Shown: one piece after another, positions 34,873 to 44,461 of the stretch
Position numbering within the stretch: position 1 is the stretch's first letter
Layout: every line of letters begins with the position of its first letter
Assembly (NCBI RefSeq): GCF_019923745.1
Contig: NZ_JAANOG010000001.1
Span: forward strand, 186,001-250,000
DNA length: 64,000 bases
DNA from: Aquirufa aurantiipilula
GTDB lineage: Bacteria > Bacteroidota > Bacteroidia > Cytophagales > Spirosomataceae
Direction: 5' to 3'
Notes under the pieces: generated by a model
Databases searched by the model: none
What the model was told of the DNA's origin: nothing
The model's input: only the letters and a program-made list of their open reading frames with translations
Translations under genes and position numbers: made by a program

Positions 34873-34946
34873 GGACTTGTAGCTCAGTTGGTTAGAGCAT
34901 CTGACTCATAATCAGGGGGTCCATGGTTCGAGCCCATGCTGGTCCA
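34873..34946 (+). tRNA. tRNA with CAU anticodon (Met elongator or Ile2)
   Basis: A 74-nt cloverleaf can be drawn by hand. It has a D arm GCTC/GAGC with AGTTGGTTA loop, an anticodon stem TCTGA/TCAGG with loop CTCATAA giving CAU, a variable region GGGTC, and a T arm CATGG-TTCGAGC-CCATG. The acceptor stem GGACTTG pairs with CTGGTCC with a T-G wobble and one T-T mismatch at pair 6-67. The CCA end is not encoded (ACCCC follows). A CAU anticodon serves elongator Met, or Ile2 after lysidine modification; I cannot decide which. It is not an initiator type because the first acceptor pair is G-C. Confidence 0.9.
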
Positions 34947-34954
34947 CCCCATGT

Positions 34955-34993
34955 AAAAAGCAATATCTTGGAAAAGAGGTATTGCTTTTTTTT
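34955..34993 (+). terminator. Terminator after the tRNA
   Basis: An 11-bp stem (AAAAAGCAATA with TATTGCTTTTT, further imperfect pairing inside) and a run of T end the tRNA transcript. Confidence 0.8.
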
Positions 34994-35065
34994 GTTGATT
35001 AAAAGGTTTTATGCGATATTTATTTGTAATATACCGTGAAATTATAGAACAATAAATATTTACAA

Positions 35066-36379
35066 ATGAACCGTCAAGAATTTATAAAGCAATCCAGCAT
35101 CCTTTTTATGGCCAGTCAGCTTCACATTCCCAATACTTCCGAAACCAATTGGGCTGGTAATTTGACTTATTCAGCAAAAAAAATAGTATACCCTACAAGC
35201 ATTGAAGAATTAAGAAAAGAAGTGTTAGCAGCTAAGCAACCCAAAGCTTTAGGCTCTAAACATTCATTTAATACCATTGCTAATTCAACAGATACACTGA
35301 TTTCTACTTCAAAATTGGATAAACTATTATCCATTGACCGTCAAAAGATGTGGGTTTGGGTTGAATCAGGAATTAAGTATGGAACGTTGGGATTGCTTTT
35401 GGATAAAGAGGGCTTTGCATTACATAATTTGGCATCTTTGCCCCATATTTCAGTAGCTGGAGCTTGTGCGACAGCCACTCATGGATCAGGCGACAAGAAT
35501 GGTAACCTTTCTTCGGCGGTTCGTGGAATAGAATTGATGAAGTCCGATGGAACAATAGAAAGATGGGAGCAAGGACACCCTGATTTTAATGGCGTCGTTG
35601 TGAATCTGGGTGCTTTAGGAATTGTTACTAAAATGGCTTTAGCCATTCAACCCAAATTTGAGGTAAGTCAGTTTGTGTTTGAAAATTTGTCGATGAATCA
35701 ATTGAAGGATCATTTTAATGAAATTTATCAAGAAGGATATTCCGTAAGTATGTTTACACATTGGGAAAATAAGAACATCAACCAATTGTGGATTAAGAAA
35801 CGGTCCGATGCGAAAAACATTCACCCAGTGAAAGAATATTTTGGAGCTACCGCTGCTACCTCTCATTTGCATCCTATAAAAATTAATTCCCCCATAAATT
35901 GTACTGACCAAATGGGGATATCGGGTCCATGGTATGAACGCTTACCTCATTTTAAAATGGGTTTTACTCCGAGTAATGGTGCTGAATTACAAGCGGAATA
36001 TTTTGTACCTAGGAAGTTTGCTTATCAGGCCATTATGGCCGTGGAAGCGATACATTCTATTTTTGTTCCTTATTTATTTGTAACTGAAATTAGAAGTATT
36101 GCCGCTGACGAATTATGGTTAAGTCCTGCTTATCAACAAGATATGATAGCAATTCATTTTACATGGAAGCCTGATACCAAAAATGTCTTAGCCGTTTTAC
36201 CAAAAATTGAAGCGGCATTAGAACCCTTCGAGGTGAAGCCTCATTGGGGAAAACTATTCACCATGAGTCCTAAAAAATTACAAGCTAGATATCCCAAATT
36301 CAAAGATTTTCAAGCCTTAGCCAAACGCTTAGATCCTCAAGGGCGTTGCCGCAATGAGTTTTTGAATCGAAATTTATAG
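35066..36379 (+). CDS. FAD-linked alditol/aldonolactone oxidase-like protein
   Basis: A 437-residue VAO/PCMH-family flavoprotein. The FAD domain spans about residues 30-195 (YPTSIEELRKEV, ALGSKHSFNTIA, GACATATHGSGDKNGNLSSA, NLGALGIVTKMAL). The cap and C-terminus end in the family motif RLDPQGRCRNEFLNR. This matches xylitol/alditol oxidases and arabinono-lactone oxidases, which oxidise sugar alcohols or lactones with oxygen. The N-terminus (MNRQEFIKQSSILFMASQL) resembles a degenerate Tat leader without twin arginines, so location is uncertain. It is convergent with the PQQ dehydrogenase (7 bp apart). Confidence 0.82.
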   Translation: MNRQEFIKQSSILFMASQLHIPNTSETNWAGNLTYSAKKIVYPTSIEELRKEVLAAKQPKALGSKHSFNTIANSTDTLISTSKLDKLLSIDRQKMWVWVESGIKYGTLGLLLDKEGFALHNLASLPHISVAGACATATHGSGDKNGNLSSAVRGIELMKSDGTIERWEQGHPDFNGVVVNLGALGIVTKMALAIQPKFEVSQFVFENLSMNQLKDHFNEIYQEGYSVSMFTHWENKNINQLWIKKRSDAKNIHPVKEYFGATAATSHLHPIKINSPINCTDQMGISGPWYERLPHFKMGFTPSNGAELQAEYFVPRKFAYQAIMAVEAIHSIFVPYLFVTEIRSIAADELWLSPAYQQDMIAIHFTWKPDTKNVLAVLPKIEAALEPFEVKPHWGKLFTMSPKKLQARYPKFKDFQALAKRLDPQGRCRNEFLNRNL

Positions 36380-36386
36380 GTTTACA

Positions 36387-38492
36387 CTACGGAAGAGCAA
36401 AGGCCACATACTGGTTGTTTTTAGGTGTTCCTAATTTTGTTCCTCCACAAGCAATTACAATGAATTGCTTTCCTTGAACCATGTAAGTAGAAGGTGTAGC
36501 AAATCCAGCAGCAGGTAAATTGGTTTCCCATACCAGTTTACCTGTTTTTGATTCAAATGCCCTGAATTTTCCGTCTTTAGTAGCTCCAATAAAAAGTAAT
36601 CCATTGGAAGTTAAAAGTGGCCCTCCGTAATTTTCTGTTCCTGTATTTTTTATACCTTTTTTAGCTAATTCTATATCTTCACCTAATGGAATTTTCCATA
36701 AATATTCCCCTGTATTCAGATCAATGGCATTTAATGTACCCCAGGGCGGTTTAATCCCTGGCCTTCCATTAACATCCAAAAATTTATTATATCCTGTCAT
36801 TCGATATGGAATTTTAACTTTCTGACTGGAATTTTGACTACTGACTTCTTGCTTATCCTCATGTCCTAAGTAAGTTAAAATAGATTCGATCTCATTGTTT
36901 TTTAATTGAGTAAATCCTGGCATCATGCCTTTTCCTTGTTGAATGATTTGTTTAACAAATACTTTATCCCTTCTTTTAAAAATATCCATTAAAGAAGGAT
37001 AACCACTTAGGCTATTTCCTTTCAATTCTGGTCCATGACAACTTTGACAATAATTCTGATAAAGTCTTTTGGCATTACTTATTTTTAGTTTTTCCTTTTC
37101 TGATTGATTTTCCATTTTTTGAACCCAAGGCATTTCATTGCTATTGATGTATATAATCCCATTTTCTGGATCTGCCGCCGCACCACCCCATTCTCCACCT
37201 CCGTCAAATCCTGGAAGTATGAGTGTCCCGACTTCACTAGGTGGGGCATAGAAGTCTTTTTTAAATTTCTTAAGTTGTTGAATTAATTCATCTTTGTTTT
37301 CAGCATATGGACTAACATCTAAATGGCTAATTTCATATGACTGTCGAGCATAAGGAGCTGGTTTACTAGGAAATGGTTGGGTGCCCCAAGGCTTTTCTCC
37401 TGGCAAACCTTGAGTGGATACTTTCTTTTCCGTAATAGGAAATAAAGGTTTCCCAGTGCTTCTATTGAATAAGAATACAAAACCTTGTTTTGAGATTTGA
37501 GCTACAGCATCGATGTATTTCCCTTGATGCTTTACTCGAATTAAATTGGGAGGTGCAGGTAAATCCCGATCCCATAAATCGTGGTGAGTGGTTTGAAAAT
37601 GCCATAATCGTTTTCCAGTTTTAGCATCCAAAGCAATTAAACAATTAGCAAATAGGTTACTTCCTGGTCTATTTCCTCCCCAAAAATCATATCCTGCTGA
37701 GCCCGTTGGAACAAAAATAATGCCTCTTTTTTCATCAACGGCCATTCCTGCCCAATTGTTCGCAGCACCTACATAAGTGTTTTTATATGCATCTTTGGGG
37801 AATGTTTTATATCCAAATTCTCCAGGATATGGAATCGTATGGAAGGTCCAAACTAATTTTCCTGTTTTTACATTAAAGGCTCGTATGTCACCAGGAGCCG
37901 CATCTTCTCCTTCAGATAGTCGGAGTGGCATGATGATTAAATCTTGGTAAATACTACCCGGAGTATTAGAAACTATAAATTTATTTTGGGCAATTTCAGG
38001 AAGACCAGTATGTAAATCGATTTTACCTCCTTGTCCAAAGGATAAAACAGGTTTACCTGTTTTGGCATCCAATGCCCACAAATTGGGCCCTGCCGTATAT
38101 AATATTCTAGAATCTTTTCCATCTGTCCAATAGGAAACTCCACGACTCGTACTTGCCCAGTTTTTTAAAGGATCTCCAAATCGCCAAATTTCTTTACCAG
38201 AAGCAGCATCCAATGCAAAGGCTTGAACGGAGGCATTCACACTATAGAGTATTCCTTGGATGATGATAGGATTCGCTTGAATATGAGCAGAATCACCACT
38301 CGCGTATGTCCATGCTATTTTTAGTTCGTTTACATTTTCTAATGTTATCTGATTCAATGTGGAATAATGATTCCGATCTGAGCCACCTAAATAGGAGGGC
38401 CAGTCTTCGTTTGATGGTACTGTTAAAAATGAACTGCCTATGAATACAAGCAAACAAGCTATGGCTGATAGAAGGAGAATTTTACTTTTCAT
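36387..38492 (-). CDS. PQQ-dependent dehydrogenase with built-in cytochrome c domain
   Basis: A 701-residue periplasmic quinoprotein. It has an N-terminal signal or anchor (LLLSAIACLLVFIGSSFL, residues 5-22) and then an eight-bladed propeller with tryptophan-docking repeats (GKEIWRFG, GKLVWTFHTIPYPGEFG, GKRLWHFQTTHHDLWDRD). A c-type haem domain is inserted at about residues 465-550 (NYCQSCHGPELKG with MMPGF supplying the axial Met). The propeller then resumes (NAIDLNTGEYLWKIPLG ... GKLVWETNLPAAGFATPST). It resembles soluble-part glucose/quinate-type dehydrogenases, oxidising a sugar or alcohol and passing electrons through its haem. The substrate is unknown and no PQQ synthesis genes are present here. 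Confidence 0.88.
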   Translation of the reverse strand: MKSKILLLSAIACLLVFIGSSFLTVPSNEDWPSYLGGSDRNHYSTLNQITLENVNELKIAWTYASGDSAHIQANPIIIQGILYSVNASVQAFALDAASGKEIWRFGDPLKNWASTSRGVSYWTDGKDSRILYTAGPNLWALDAKTGKPVLSFGQGGKIDLHTGLPEIAQNKFIVSNTPGSIYQDLIIMPLRLSEGEDAAPGDIRAFNVKTGKLVWTFHTIPYPGEFGYKTFPKDAYKNTYVGAANNWAGMAVDEKRGIIFVPTGSAGYDFWGGNRPGSNLFANCLIALDAKTGKRLWHFQTTHHDLWDRDLPAPPNLIRVKHQGKYIDAVAQISKQGFVFLFNRSTGKPLFPITEKKVSTQGLPGEKPWGTQPFPSKPAPYARQSYEISHLDVSPYAENKDELIQQLKKFKKDFYAPPSEVGTLILPGFDGGGEWGGAAADPENGIIYINSNEMPWVQKMENQSEKEKLKISNAKRLYQNYCQSCHGPELKGNSLSGYPSLMDIFKRRDKVFVKQIIQQGKGMMPGFTQLKNNEIESILTYLGHEDKQEVSSQNSSQKVKIPYRMTGYNKFLDVNGRPGIKPPWGTLNAIDLNTGEYLWKIPLGEDIELAKKGIKNTGTENYGGPLLTSNGLLFIGATKDGKFRAFESKTGKLVWETNLPAAGFATPSTYMVQGKQFIVIACGGTKLGTPKNNQYVAFALP

Positions 38493-38616
38493 AGGCTTAA
38501 TTTAATAATAAATAGTACTTTCATTAGCCTGCCTTGAATTGTTTTTATCAATTCTTCTGCTACATTAGCAAGCCAATTTTAGGGTAATATTCCTTAGATG
38601 GTTGATTTAGTGGTTT

Positions 38617-38663
38617 AATATGACACTCGTTGATTGTTTTTTAGATTAGAAAAGTATCATATT
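38617..38663. promoter_or_regulatory. Candidate operator: spaced inverted repeat upstream of the RhaT-like gene
   Basis: AATATGACAC (38617-38626) and GTATCATATT (38654-38663) are reverse complements at 9 of 10 positions, spaced by 27 bp, in the 215-bp divergent region between the PQQ dehydrogenase and the transporter. The adjacent GntR regulator is a natural candidate to bind it. Only the repeat is seen. Confidence 0.3.
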
Positions 38664-38707
38664 CTGCTTTGGAAGTTATTATTCAAATTAAAAAATTAAA
38701 ATATCAA

Positions 38708-39757
38708 ATGGGTTCATTATTAGGATTGTTGTTTCACAGTTTGGGGGGCTTTGCTTCAGGTAGTTTTTATATTCCTTATCGCAAGATAGAGGTATGGTCA
38801 TGGGAAAGTGCTTGGATAGTAGGAGGGGTATTTTCATGGATATTGGTGCCTTTTGTGGCGGCATATTTAACTATCCCTGATTTCATGCAGATTATCCAAC
38901 AAGCAAACTCAAGTACCTTATTCTGGACATATGCATTTGGTGTATTGTGGGGAATTGGAGGATTAACCTTTGGTTTGGCCATGCGATATTTAGGGATGTC
39001 CCTTGGGATGTCTATTGCTTTAAGTTTATGCAGTATTTTTGGCGCTTTGGTTCCTCCTATTTATCGTGAATTTTCAGGTATGGAGGGTATCACTTTTTCT
39101 CAAATTGCGGGTAGTACTGGAGGTAGATTGGTTCTATTGGGCATTGTGGTGTGCATCTTTGGTATTTACCTATGTGGTAAAGCTGGTATGATGAAGGAAA
39201 ATGAACTATCCGATGAGCAGAAGAAAGAAAGTATTAAAGAGTTTAATTTGGTTAAAGGCTTAATTGTAGCCACTATTTCTGGCTTATTAAGTGCATGTTT
39301 TAATTTTGGTATTGAAGCAGGAAAATTAATGGCTAATGAAGCTATTATAAAGGGATGCGATCCTCTTTTTCAGAACAATGTCATTTTTATTGTGGTATTG
39401 TGGGGAGGATTTACTACTAATTTTATTTGGTGTATGTATTTAAATTATACCAATAAATCCTTTGGAGATTATTTGAATACCGAATCTCCTTTACGTAGAA
39501 ATTATACTTTTGCTGCCGTAGCAGGAACTACCTGGTTTCTTCAATTCTTTTTTTACGGGATGGGTGAAAGTAAATTGGGCAATGGGGCTAGTTCATGGAT
39601 CCTACACATGGCGACCATTATTTTAACTTCTAACTTTTGGGGATTGTATTTCAAAGAATGGAAAGGAGTTTCAAAGCAGACATTAAGGACAGTAATGGCT
39701 GGAATTGTTGTAATTTTGGTATCTGTTATCATTGTTGGTATCGGTAATTCTTTATAA
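38708..39757 (+). CDS. RhaT-like sugar (L-rhamnose) proton symporter
   Basis: A 349-residue ten-helix membrane transporter of the DMT superfamily matching RhaT: MGSLLGLLFHSLGGFASGSFYIPYRKIEVWSWES with the WSWE motif, then FGVLWGIGGLTFGLAMRYLGMSLGMSIALS and LVLLGIVVCIFGIYLCGKAG. It would import L-rhamnose or a similar deoxysugar with H+. The ATG at 38708 matches the family N-terminus; an upstream TTG at 38669 adds an unlikely polar leader. The regulator gene starts immediately after its stop (TAAATG), so the two are coupled. Confidence 0.85.
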   Translation: MGSLLGLLFHSLGGFASGSFYIPYRKIEVWSWESAWIVGGVFSWILVPFVAAYLTIPDFMQIIQQANSSTLFWTYAFGVLWGIGGLTFGLAMRYLGMSLGMSIALSLCSIFGALVPPIYREFSGMEGITFSQIAGSTGGRLVLLGIVVCIFGIYLCGKAGMMKENELSDEQKKESIKEFNLVKGLIVATISGLLSACFNFGIEAGKLMANEAIIKGCDPLFQNNVIFIVVLWGGFTTNFIWCMYLNYTNKSFGDYLNTESPLRRNYTFAAVAGTTWFLQFFFYGMGESKLGNGASSWILHMATIILTSNFWGLYFKEWKGVSKQTLRTVMAGIVVILVSVIIVGIGNSL

Positions 39758-40789
39758 ATGAGTCATTCAAATATTCTTGATGTCATCCATATCGATGAGT
39801 TTTCATCGACTCCTAAATACCAGCAGTTGGCCAATTCCATCATCGAAGGAATTAGAAATAAGCGGATTAAGAAAGGAGAAAGTTTACCATCGATTAATGA
39901 AGTTAGTTTTGAATATTATATCTCCAGAATTACTGTTGAGAAGGGGTATAACTATTTGAAATCCAAAGGAGTAATAGATTCGGTTCGCGGTAAAGGCTTT
40001 TTTATAAAAATCGATAAGCTACCCGTAGATTTCCGCATTTTCCTTTTATTCAATAAGTTAAGTGGTCACAAGAAATTGGTCTATGATTCCTTTGTAGAAG
40101 CGATGGGGGAAAATGCCACCATTGATTTTTACATCTACAATAACGACTTCAATTTATTTAAAAAGATAATTCAGTCCAGAGATCGAGATTACTCCCACAT
40201 TGTGATTATTCCCCATTTTATGGAAGGAGAACAAAGTGCTAGGGAATTGATAAATCAGTTGCCTAAAGAGAAATTGATTTTATTGGATAAGTTGTTACCG
40301 GGTATACAAGGGAATTTTGGGGCAGTGTATGAAAATTTTGAAAAAGATATTTATTCAGCCTTGATTCAAGCCAAGGATGATTTGAGTAAATACCATGTAT
40401 TAAAAATGATCTTCCCTAATACGTCCTATTATCCTCAGGAAATTGTGACAGGCTTTACGAATTTTTGTCGTGATTTTGCCTTTGATATGGAGATTGTATC
40501 TTCTGCTAGTGCCATAACTCCTGCCGTTGGTGAAGCTTATATTAATGTCATGGAGGATGATTTGATTATGTTGTTGGAAAAAATATTAGAAAAGGAATTA
40601 ATTCTTGGAGAGGATGTAGGATTGATTTCCTATAATGAAACACCATTAAAAAGGTTGTTGTTTAAAGGGATTAGTACCATATCAACTGATTTTGCACAAT
40701 TGGGGCGGACTGCTGCTGAATTAATCAAAACGAATTCCAAGGTACATATTGAAAATCCCTTCTGCCTGATTTCGAGAGCATCTTTATAG
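39758..40789 (+). CDS. GntR-type transcriptional regulator with LacI-like effector domain
   Basis: A 343-residue regulator. Residues about 15-85 are a GntR winged helix (YQQLANSIIEGIRNKRIKKG, LPSINEVSFEYYISRITVEK, YLKSKGVIDSVRGKGFFI). The remaining 255 residues have the pattern of a periplasmic-binding-protein-like sugar sensor (DVGLISYNETPLKRLLFKGIS, FAQLGRTAAELI). Such hybrids control rhamnose and other sugar genes in Bacteroidota. It is coupled to the RhaT-like gene and probably controls it, perhaps through the repeat at 38617-38663. Effector is not known. Confidence 0.88.
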   Translation: MSHSNILDVIHIDEFSSTPKYQQLANSIIEGIRNKRIKKGESLPSINEVSFEYYISRITVEKGYNYLKSKGVIDSVRGKGFFIKIDKLPVDFRIFLLFNKLSGHKKLVYDSFVEAMGENATIDFYIYNNDFNLFKKIIQSRDRDYSHIVIIPHFMEGEQSARELINQLPKEKLILLDKLLPGIQGNFGAVYENFEKDIYSALIQAKDDLSKYHVLKMIFPNTSYYPQEIVTGFTNFCRDFAFDMEIVSSASAITPAVGEAYINVMEDDLIMLLEKILEKELILGEDVGLISYNETPLKRLLFKGISTISTDFAQLGRTAAELIKTNSKVHIENPFCLISRASL

Positions 40790-40843
40790 GACCCCTCTTG
40801 CCAAATTTTATATGGCAAAACTCGGTTTTTGAGCAATTAAACC

Positions 40844-40874
40844 TTTGAACTTCCTGAAAAAAGTAGCATTTTTG
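40844..40874 (+). promoter_or_regulatory. Promoter of the leucine operon
   Basis: TTTG (40844-40847), 19-bp spacer, CATTTTTG (40867-40874; one mismatch to TAnnTTTG). Transcription would start near 40880, 30 nt before leuC; the leader is too short for a peptide attenuator. Confidence 0.5.
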
Positions 40875-40909
40875 TAGCTTGATTTCGGTAATTATTTAAT
40901 TCTATTATA

Positions 40910-42313
40910 ATGAGCAATACTCCCAATACCCTTTTTGATAAAGTTTGGGACTCTCATGTCGTTCGTAAGATCGAAGATGGTCCAGATGTTTTTTTTATTG
41001 ATCGTCACTTCATTCATGAGGTAACTAGTCCAGTAGCATTTTTAGGTTTAGAGACACGTGGTATCGGTGTGTTATTTCCAGAAAAAACATTTGCTACTGC
41101 GGATCATAATACTCCTACCATTAACCAGCATTTGCCCGTTGAGGATCCTTTATCGGCAAATCAGTTATTGCAATTGGAAAAAAATACTGCCAAATATGGT
41201 ATTTCACACTGGGGCTTAGGGAATCCTAAAAACGGTATTGTTCACGTAGTAGGACCAGAAAACGGAATTACCTTACCAGGCATGACCATTGTTTGTGGTG
41301 ATTCACATACTTCGACTCACGGAGCTTTTGGTGCTATCGCTTTTGGAATTGGGACATCAGAGGTAGAAATGGTGCTTTCTTCGCAATGCATCATGCAACC
41401 TAAACCAAAGAAAATGATCATTAATGTCAATGGGACATTAGGAAAAGGAGTTACACCAAAAGATGTGGCTTTGTATATTATTTCTAAACTATCTACTTCG
41501 GGTGCCACTGGATATTTTGTAGAGTATGCAGGAGATGTATTTAGAAACATGTCCATGGAAGGTCGAATGACGGTTTGTAACCTTTCGATCGAAATGGGTG
41601 CTCGTGGTGGTATGATTGCTCCTGACCAAACGACTTTTGATTATATTGAAGGACGTGAATTAGCTCCTAAAGGTGCGGATTGGGATAAGCAATTAGCTTA
41701 TTGGAAGACATTAAAAACCGATGAAGGTGCTGTATTTGATCAAGTGATTAATTTTAATGCAGCGGATATTGAGCCGATGATTACTTATGGTACCAATCCA
41801 GGAATGGGTATGGGTATCTCTAAGCATATTCCTAAAGCAACAGATGTGGAGGGTGGTGTGGCTACCTATGAAAAATCGCTTGATTACATGGGATTTGCTG
41901 AAGATGATGCCATGATTGGTAAGAAAGTAGACTATGTGTTTATTGGTTCTTGCACGAATGGTCGTATCGAAGATTTCAGAGCTTTCGCTTCTATTGTAAA
42001 AGGTCGTAAAAAGGCAGATCATGTGACGGCTTGGGTAGTACCTGGTTCTCACATTGTTGAAAAACAAATTAAGGATGAAGGTATTTTTGATATTCTGACA
42101 GAAGCAGGATTTGAATTACGTCAACCGGGTTGTTCAGCTTGTTTAGCTATGAATGACGATAAAATTCCTGCTGGAAAGTACGCAGTGAGTACTTCTAACC
42201 GAAATTTTGAAGGACGTCAAGGACCAGGTTCTCGTACTTTATTAGCTAGTCCATTAGTAGCTGCTGCAGCAGCAGTAACCGGAGTGGTTACAGACCCAAG
42301 AGAGTTTTTATAA
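40910..42313 (+). CDS. leuC: 3-isopropylmalate dehydratase large subunit
   Basis: A 467-residue aconitase-family subunit carrying the 4Fe-4S cluster that isomerises 2- to 3-isopropylmalate in leucine synthesis. Cluster cysteines appear in [15 protein letters not shown] and in [37 protein letters not shown] and the C-terminal [17 protein letters not shown] are family landmarks. Length is normal. It is the first gene of leuC-leuD-leuA-type-leuB. Confidence 0.97.
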   Translation: MSNTPNTLFDKVWDSHVVRKIEDGPDVFFIDRHFIHEVTSPVAFLGLETRGIGVLFPEKTFATADHNTPTINQHLPVEDPLSANQLLQLEKNTAKYGISHWGLGNPKNGIVHVVGPENGITLPGMTIVCGDSHTSTHGAFGAIAFGIGTSEVEMVLSSQCIMQPKPKKMIINVNGTLGKGVTPKDVALYIISKLSTSGATGYFVEYAGDVFRNMSMEGRMTVCNLSIEMGARGGMIAPDQTTFDYIEGRELAPKGADWDKQLAYWKTLKTDEGAVFDQVINFNAADIEPMITYGTNPGMGMGISKHIPKATDVEGGVATYEKSLDYMGFAEDDAMIGKKVDYVFIGSCTNGRIEDFRAFASIVKGRKKADHVTAWVVPGSHIVEKQIKDEGIFDILTEAGFELRQPGCSACLAMNDDKIPAGKYAVSTSNRNFEGRQGPGSRTLLASPLVAAAAAVTGVVTDPREFL

Positions 42314-42333
42314 GTTGTTTAAATTAGACCATT

Positions 42334-42924
42334 ATGGCTTACGATAGTTTTAGTGTATTAAGAAGTTCTGCCGTTCCATTACCAATTGAGAACGTAGATA
42401 CAGATCAAATCATCCCTGCTCGTTTTTTAAAGGCAACAGAGCGTAAAGGATTTGGAGATAATTTATTTAGAGATTGGCGATACGATAAAAATGATCAACC
42501 TAAGGCTGATTTCGTATTGAATAATCCTACTTACCAAGGAAAGATTTTAGTAGGGGGTAAGAATTTCGGTTCTGGTAGTAGCCGTGAGCACGCAGCTTGG
42601 GCGATTTATGATTATGGCTTTAGATGTGTTGTATCTTCTTTCTTTGCTGATATTTTCCGTGGAAACGCCATTAACGTAGGTATCTTACCAGTACAAGTAA
42701 GTCCAGAGTTTTTGCATCAAATTTTTGAAGCCATTGAAAAAGACCCTAAGGCTGAATTAGAAGTGAATTTACAAGAACAACGCATCAGCATTGTGTCTAC
42801 AGGAGCTTCAGAAAGTTTTGATATTAATGGGTATAAAAAACATAATTTATTGAATGGTTTTGACGACATAGATTATTTACAAGCTATGAAAGACGAAATC
42901 GTTTCTTTTGCTTCCAATCGATAA
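42334..42924 (+). CDS. leuD: 3-isopropylmalate dehydratase small subunit
   Basis: A 196-residue swivel-domain subunit that completes isopropylmalate isomerase with LeuC. It shows [14 protein letters not shown] near the start and [21 protein letters not shown], which carries the substrate-binding loop. Length is usual. It lies 20 bp after leuC and 4 bp before the likely start of the next gene. Confidence 0.97.
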   Translation: MAYDSFSVLRSSAVPLPIENVDTDQIIPARFLKATERKGFGDNLFRDWRYDKNDQPKADFVLNNPTYQGKILVGGKNFGSGSSREHAAWAIYDYGFRCVVSSFFADIFRGNAINVGILPVQVSPEFLHQIFEAIEKDPKAELEVNLQEQRISIVSTGASESFDINGYKKHNLLNGFDDIDYLQAMKDEIVSFASNR

Positions 42925-42928
42925 TTCC

Positions 42929-44443
42929 TTGAAACGTCATATTGAAATCATGGATACCACCCTTCGCGATGGTGAACAAACCAGTGGGGTATCCTTTTCT
43001 GCTAGTGAAAAATTAACTATAGCTCAATTGCTATTGACTGAATTAAAAGTCGATCGTATTGAGATTGCCTCGGCACGTGTGTCGGAAGGTGAATTTCAGG
43101 CTGTGAAAAAAATCACGGAATGGGCCGACAAAAATGGTCTTTTGGATAAAGTAGAGGTTTTGACTTTCGTCGATGGCGGAACTTCGGTGAATTGGATGTT
43201 AGATGCAGGTGCCAAAGTGATGAACTTATTAACAAAGGGTTCTTTAAATCATTTGACATTTCAATTAAAAAAGACTCCAGAGCAGCATTTTAGTGAAGTA
43301 GAAGCTACCATCCGATTAGCTATTTCCAAAGGGTTAAAGGTAAATGTATATTTAGAAGATTGGTCAAATGGTATGCGAAATTCAAAAGAATACGTCATTT
43401 CTTATTTGGACTTTCTAAGCAAATTACCAGTAGATCGTATTTTGTTGCCAGATACGTTAGGTATTTTAATTCCATCTGAAGTGGCAGCATTTATTTCTGA
43501 ACTAGTTGCGCGGTATCCTACGGTACATTTCGACTTTCACGCACACAATGATTATGATTTAGGCACAGCCAATGCTTTGGAAGCAGTAAGAAATGGAGTT
43601 CATGGACTTCACTTAACTGTTAATGGTATGGGTGAAAGAGCAGGCAATGCTCCTTTGGCTAGTGTCATTGCTGTGATAAATGATTATCAAAAAGATGTAG
43701 AGGTGTCTGTTGAAGAGAAATCTTTATACTCTGTAAGTAAATTGGTGGAAACTTTTTCTGGTTTCAGAATACCTGCCAATAAGCCAGTGGTAGGTGAAAA
43801 CGTTTTCACCCAAACAGCGGGAATTCATGCAGATGGTGATAAAAAGAATAATTTATACCACAATGATTTAATGCCAGAGCGTTTTGGTCGTGAACGTAAA
43901 TATGCTTTAGGTAAAACTAGTGGTAAAGCGAATATTGAAAATAATTTATTGCAATTGGGCATACAGCTTTCAGATGAAGATTTGAAAAAAGTAACCCAGC
44001 GAATTATTGAATTGGGTGATCGCAAAGAGGTCGTAACTCCCAATGATTTGCCCTATATCATTTCAGATGTATTGGATAGTTCCACGATTGAGGAACGTGT
44101 TCAAGTGTTAAATTATGTACTAACACACAGCAAAGAATTACGTCCTTCCGTGACCTTGAAAATCTCCATTGACGGAAAAGTATATGAAGAGCATGCTCAA
44201 GGGGATGGTCAATACGATGCTTTTGTCAATGCATTAGAAATTATATTCCAAAAGAATGGTAAGAAATTGGCGCAATTGAAAGATTATGCTGTTCGTATTC
44301 CACCTGGAGGAGATTCTGATGCGCTTTGTGAAACCATTATTACATGGTCGCATCAAGGAAAGGAATTAATTACCCGTGGATTGGATTGTGATCAAACGGT
44401 TTCCGCCATTAAGGCAACTCAAAAAATGTTGAATTTGATTTAG
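42929..44443 (+). CDS. leuA: 2-isopropylmalate / citramalate synthase family enzyme
   Basis: A roughly 504-residue HMGL-like TIM-barrel enzyme. The catalytic Arg-Asp pair and Glu are in MDTTLRDGEQTSGVSF, metal-binding histidines in FHAHNDYDLGTANA, and GMGERAGNAPLASV precedes a C-terminal LeuA-type regulatory domain (about 390-504) for allosteric feedback. The place between leuD and leuB argues for leucine synthesis. The length (about 500) and barrel also fit (R)-citramalate synthase, which makes isoleucine from the same LeuBCD enzymes; I cannot decide. I use the TTG at 42929, 4 bp after leuD; a TTG at 42908 overlaps leuD and the ATG at 42950 would remove the first strand. Confidence 0.85.
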   Translation: MKRHIEIMDTTLRDGEQTSGVSFSASEKLTIAQLLLTELKVDRIEIASARVSEGEFQAVKKITEWADKNGLLDKVEVLTFVDGGTSVNWMLDAGAKVMNLLTKGSLNHLTFQLKKTPEQHFSEVEATIRLAISKGLKVNVYLEDWSNGMRNSKEYVISYLDFLSKLPVDRILLPDTLGILIPSEVAAFISELVARYPTVHFDFHAHNDYDLGTANALEAVRNGVHGLHLTVNGMGERAGNAPLASVIAVINDYQKDVEVSVEEKSLYSVSKLVETFSGFRIPANKPVVGENVFTQTAGIHADGDKKNNLYHNDLMPERFGRERKYALGKTSGKANIENNLLQLGIQLSDEDLKKVTQRIIELGDRKEVVTPNDLPYIISDVLDSSTIEERVQVLNYVLTHSKELRPSVTLKISIDGKVYEEHAQGDGQYDAFVNALEIIFQKNGKKLAQLKDYAVRIPPGGDSDALCETIITWSHQGKELITRGLDCDQTVSAIKATQKMLNLI

Positions 44444-44461
44444 TAACATACAATAATACAA

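Noticed and set aside
40798-40818. TTGCCA/TGGCAA hairpin after the GntR gene as a terminator
   Set aside because: The stem is only 6 bp and lacks a T tract, so I could not support it.
41711-42067. 118-residue minus-strand frame inside leuC
   Set aside because: It is antisense to conserved leuC motifs, and its histidine/threonine-rich product has no domain pattern.
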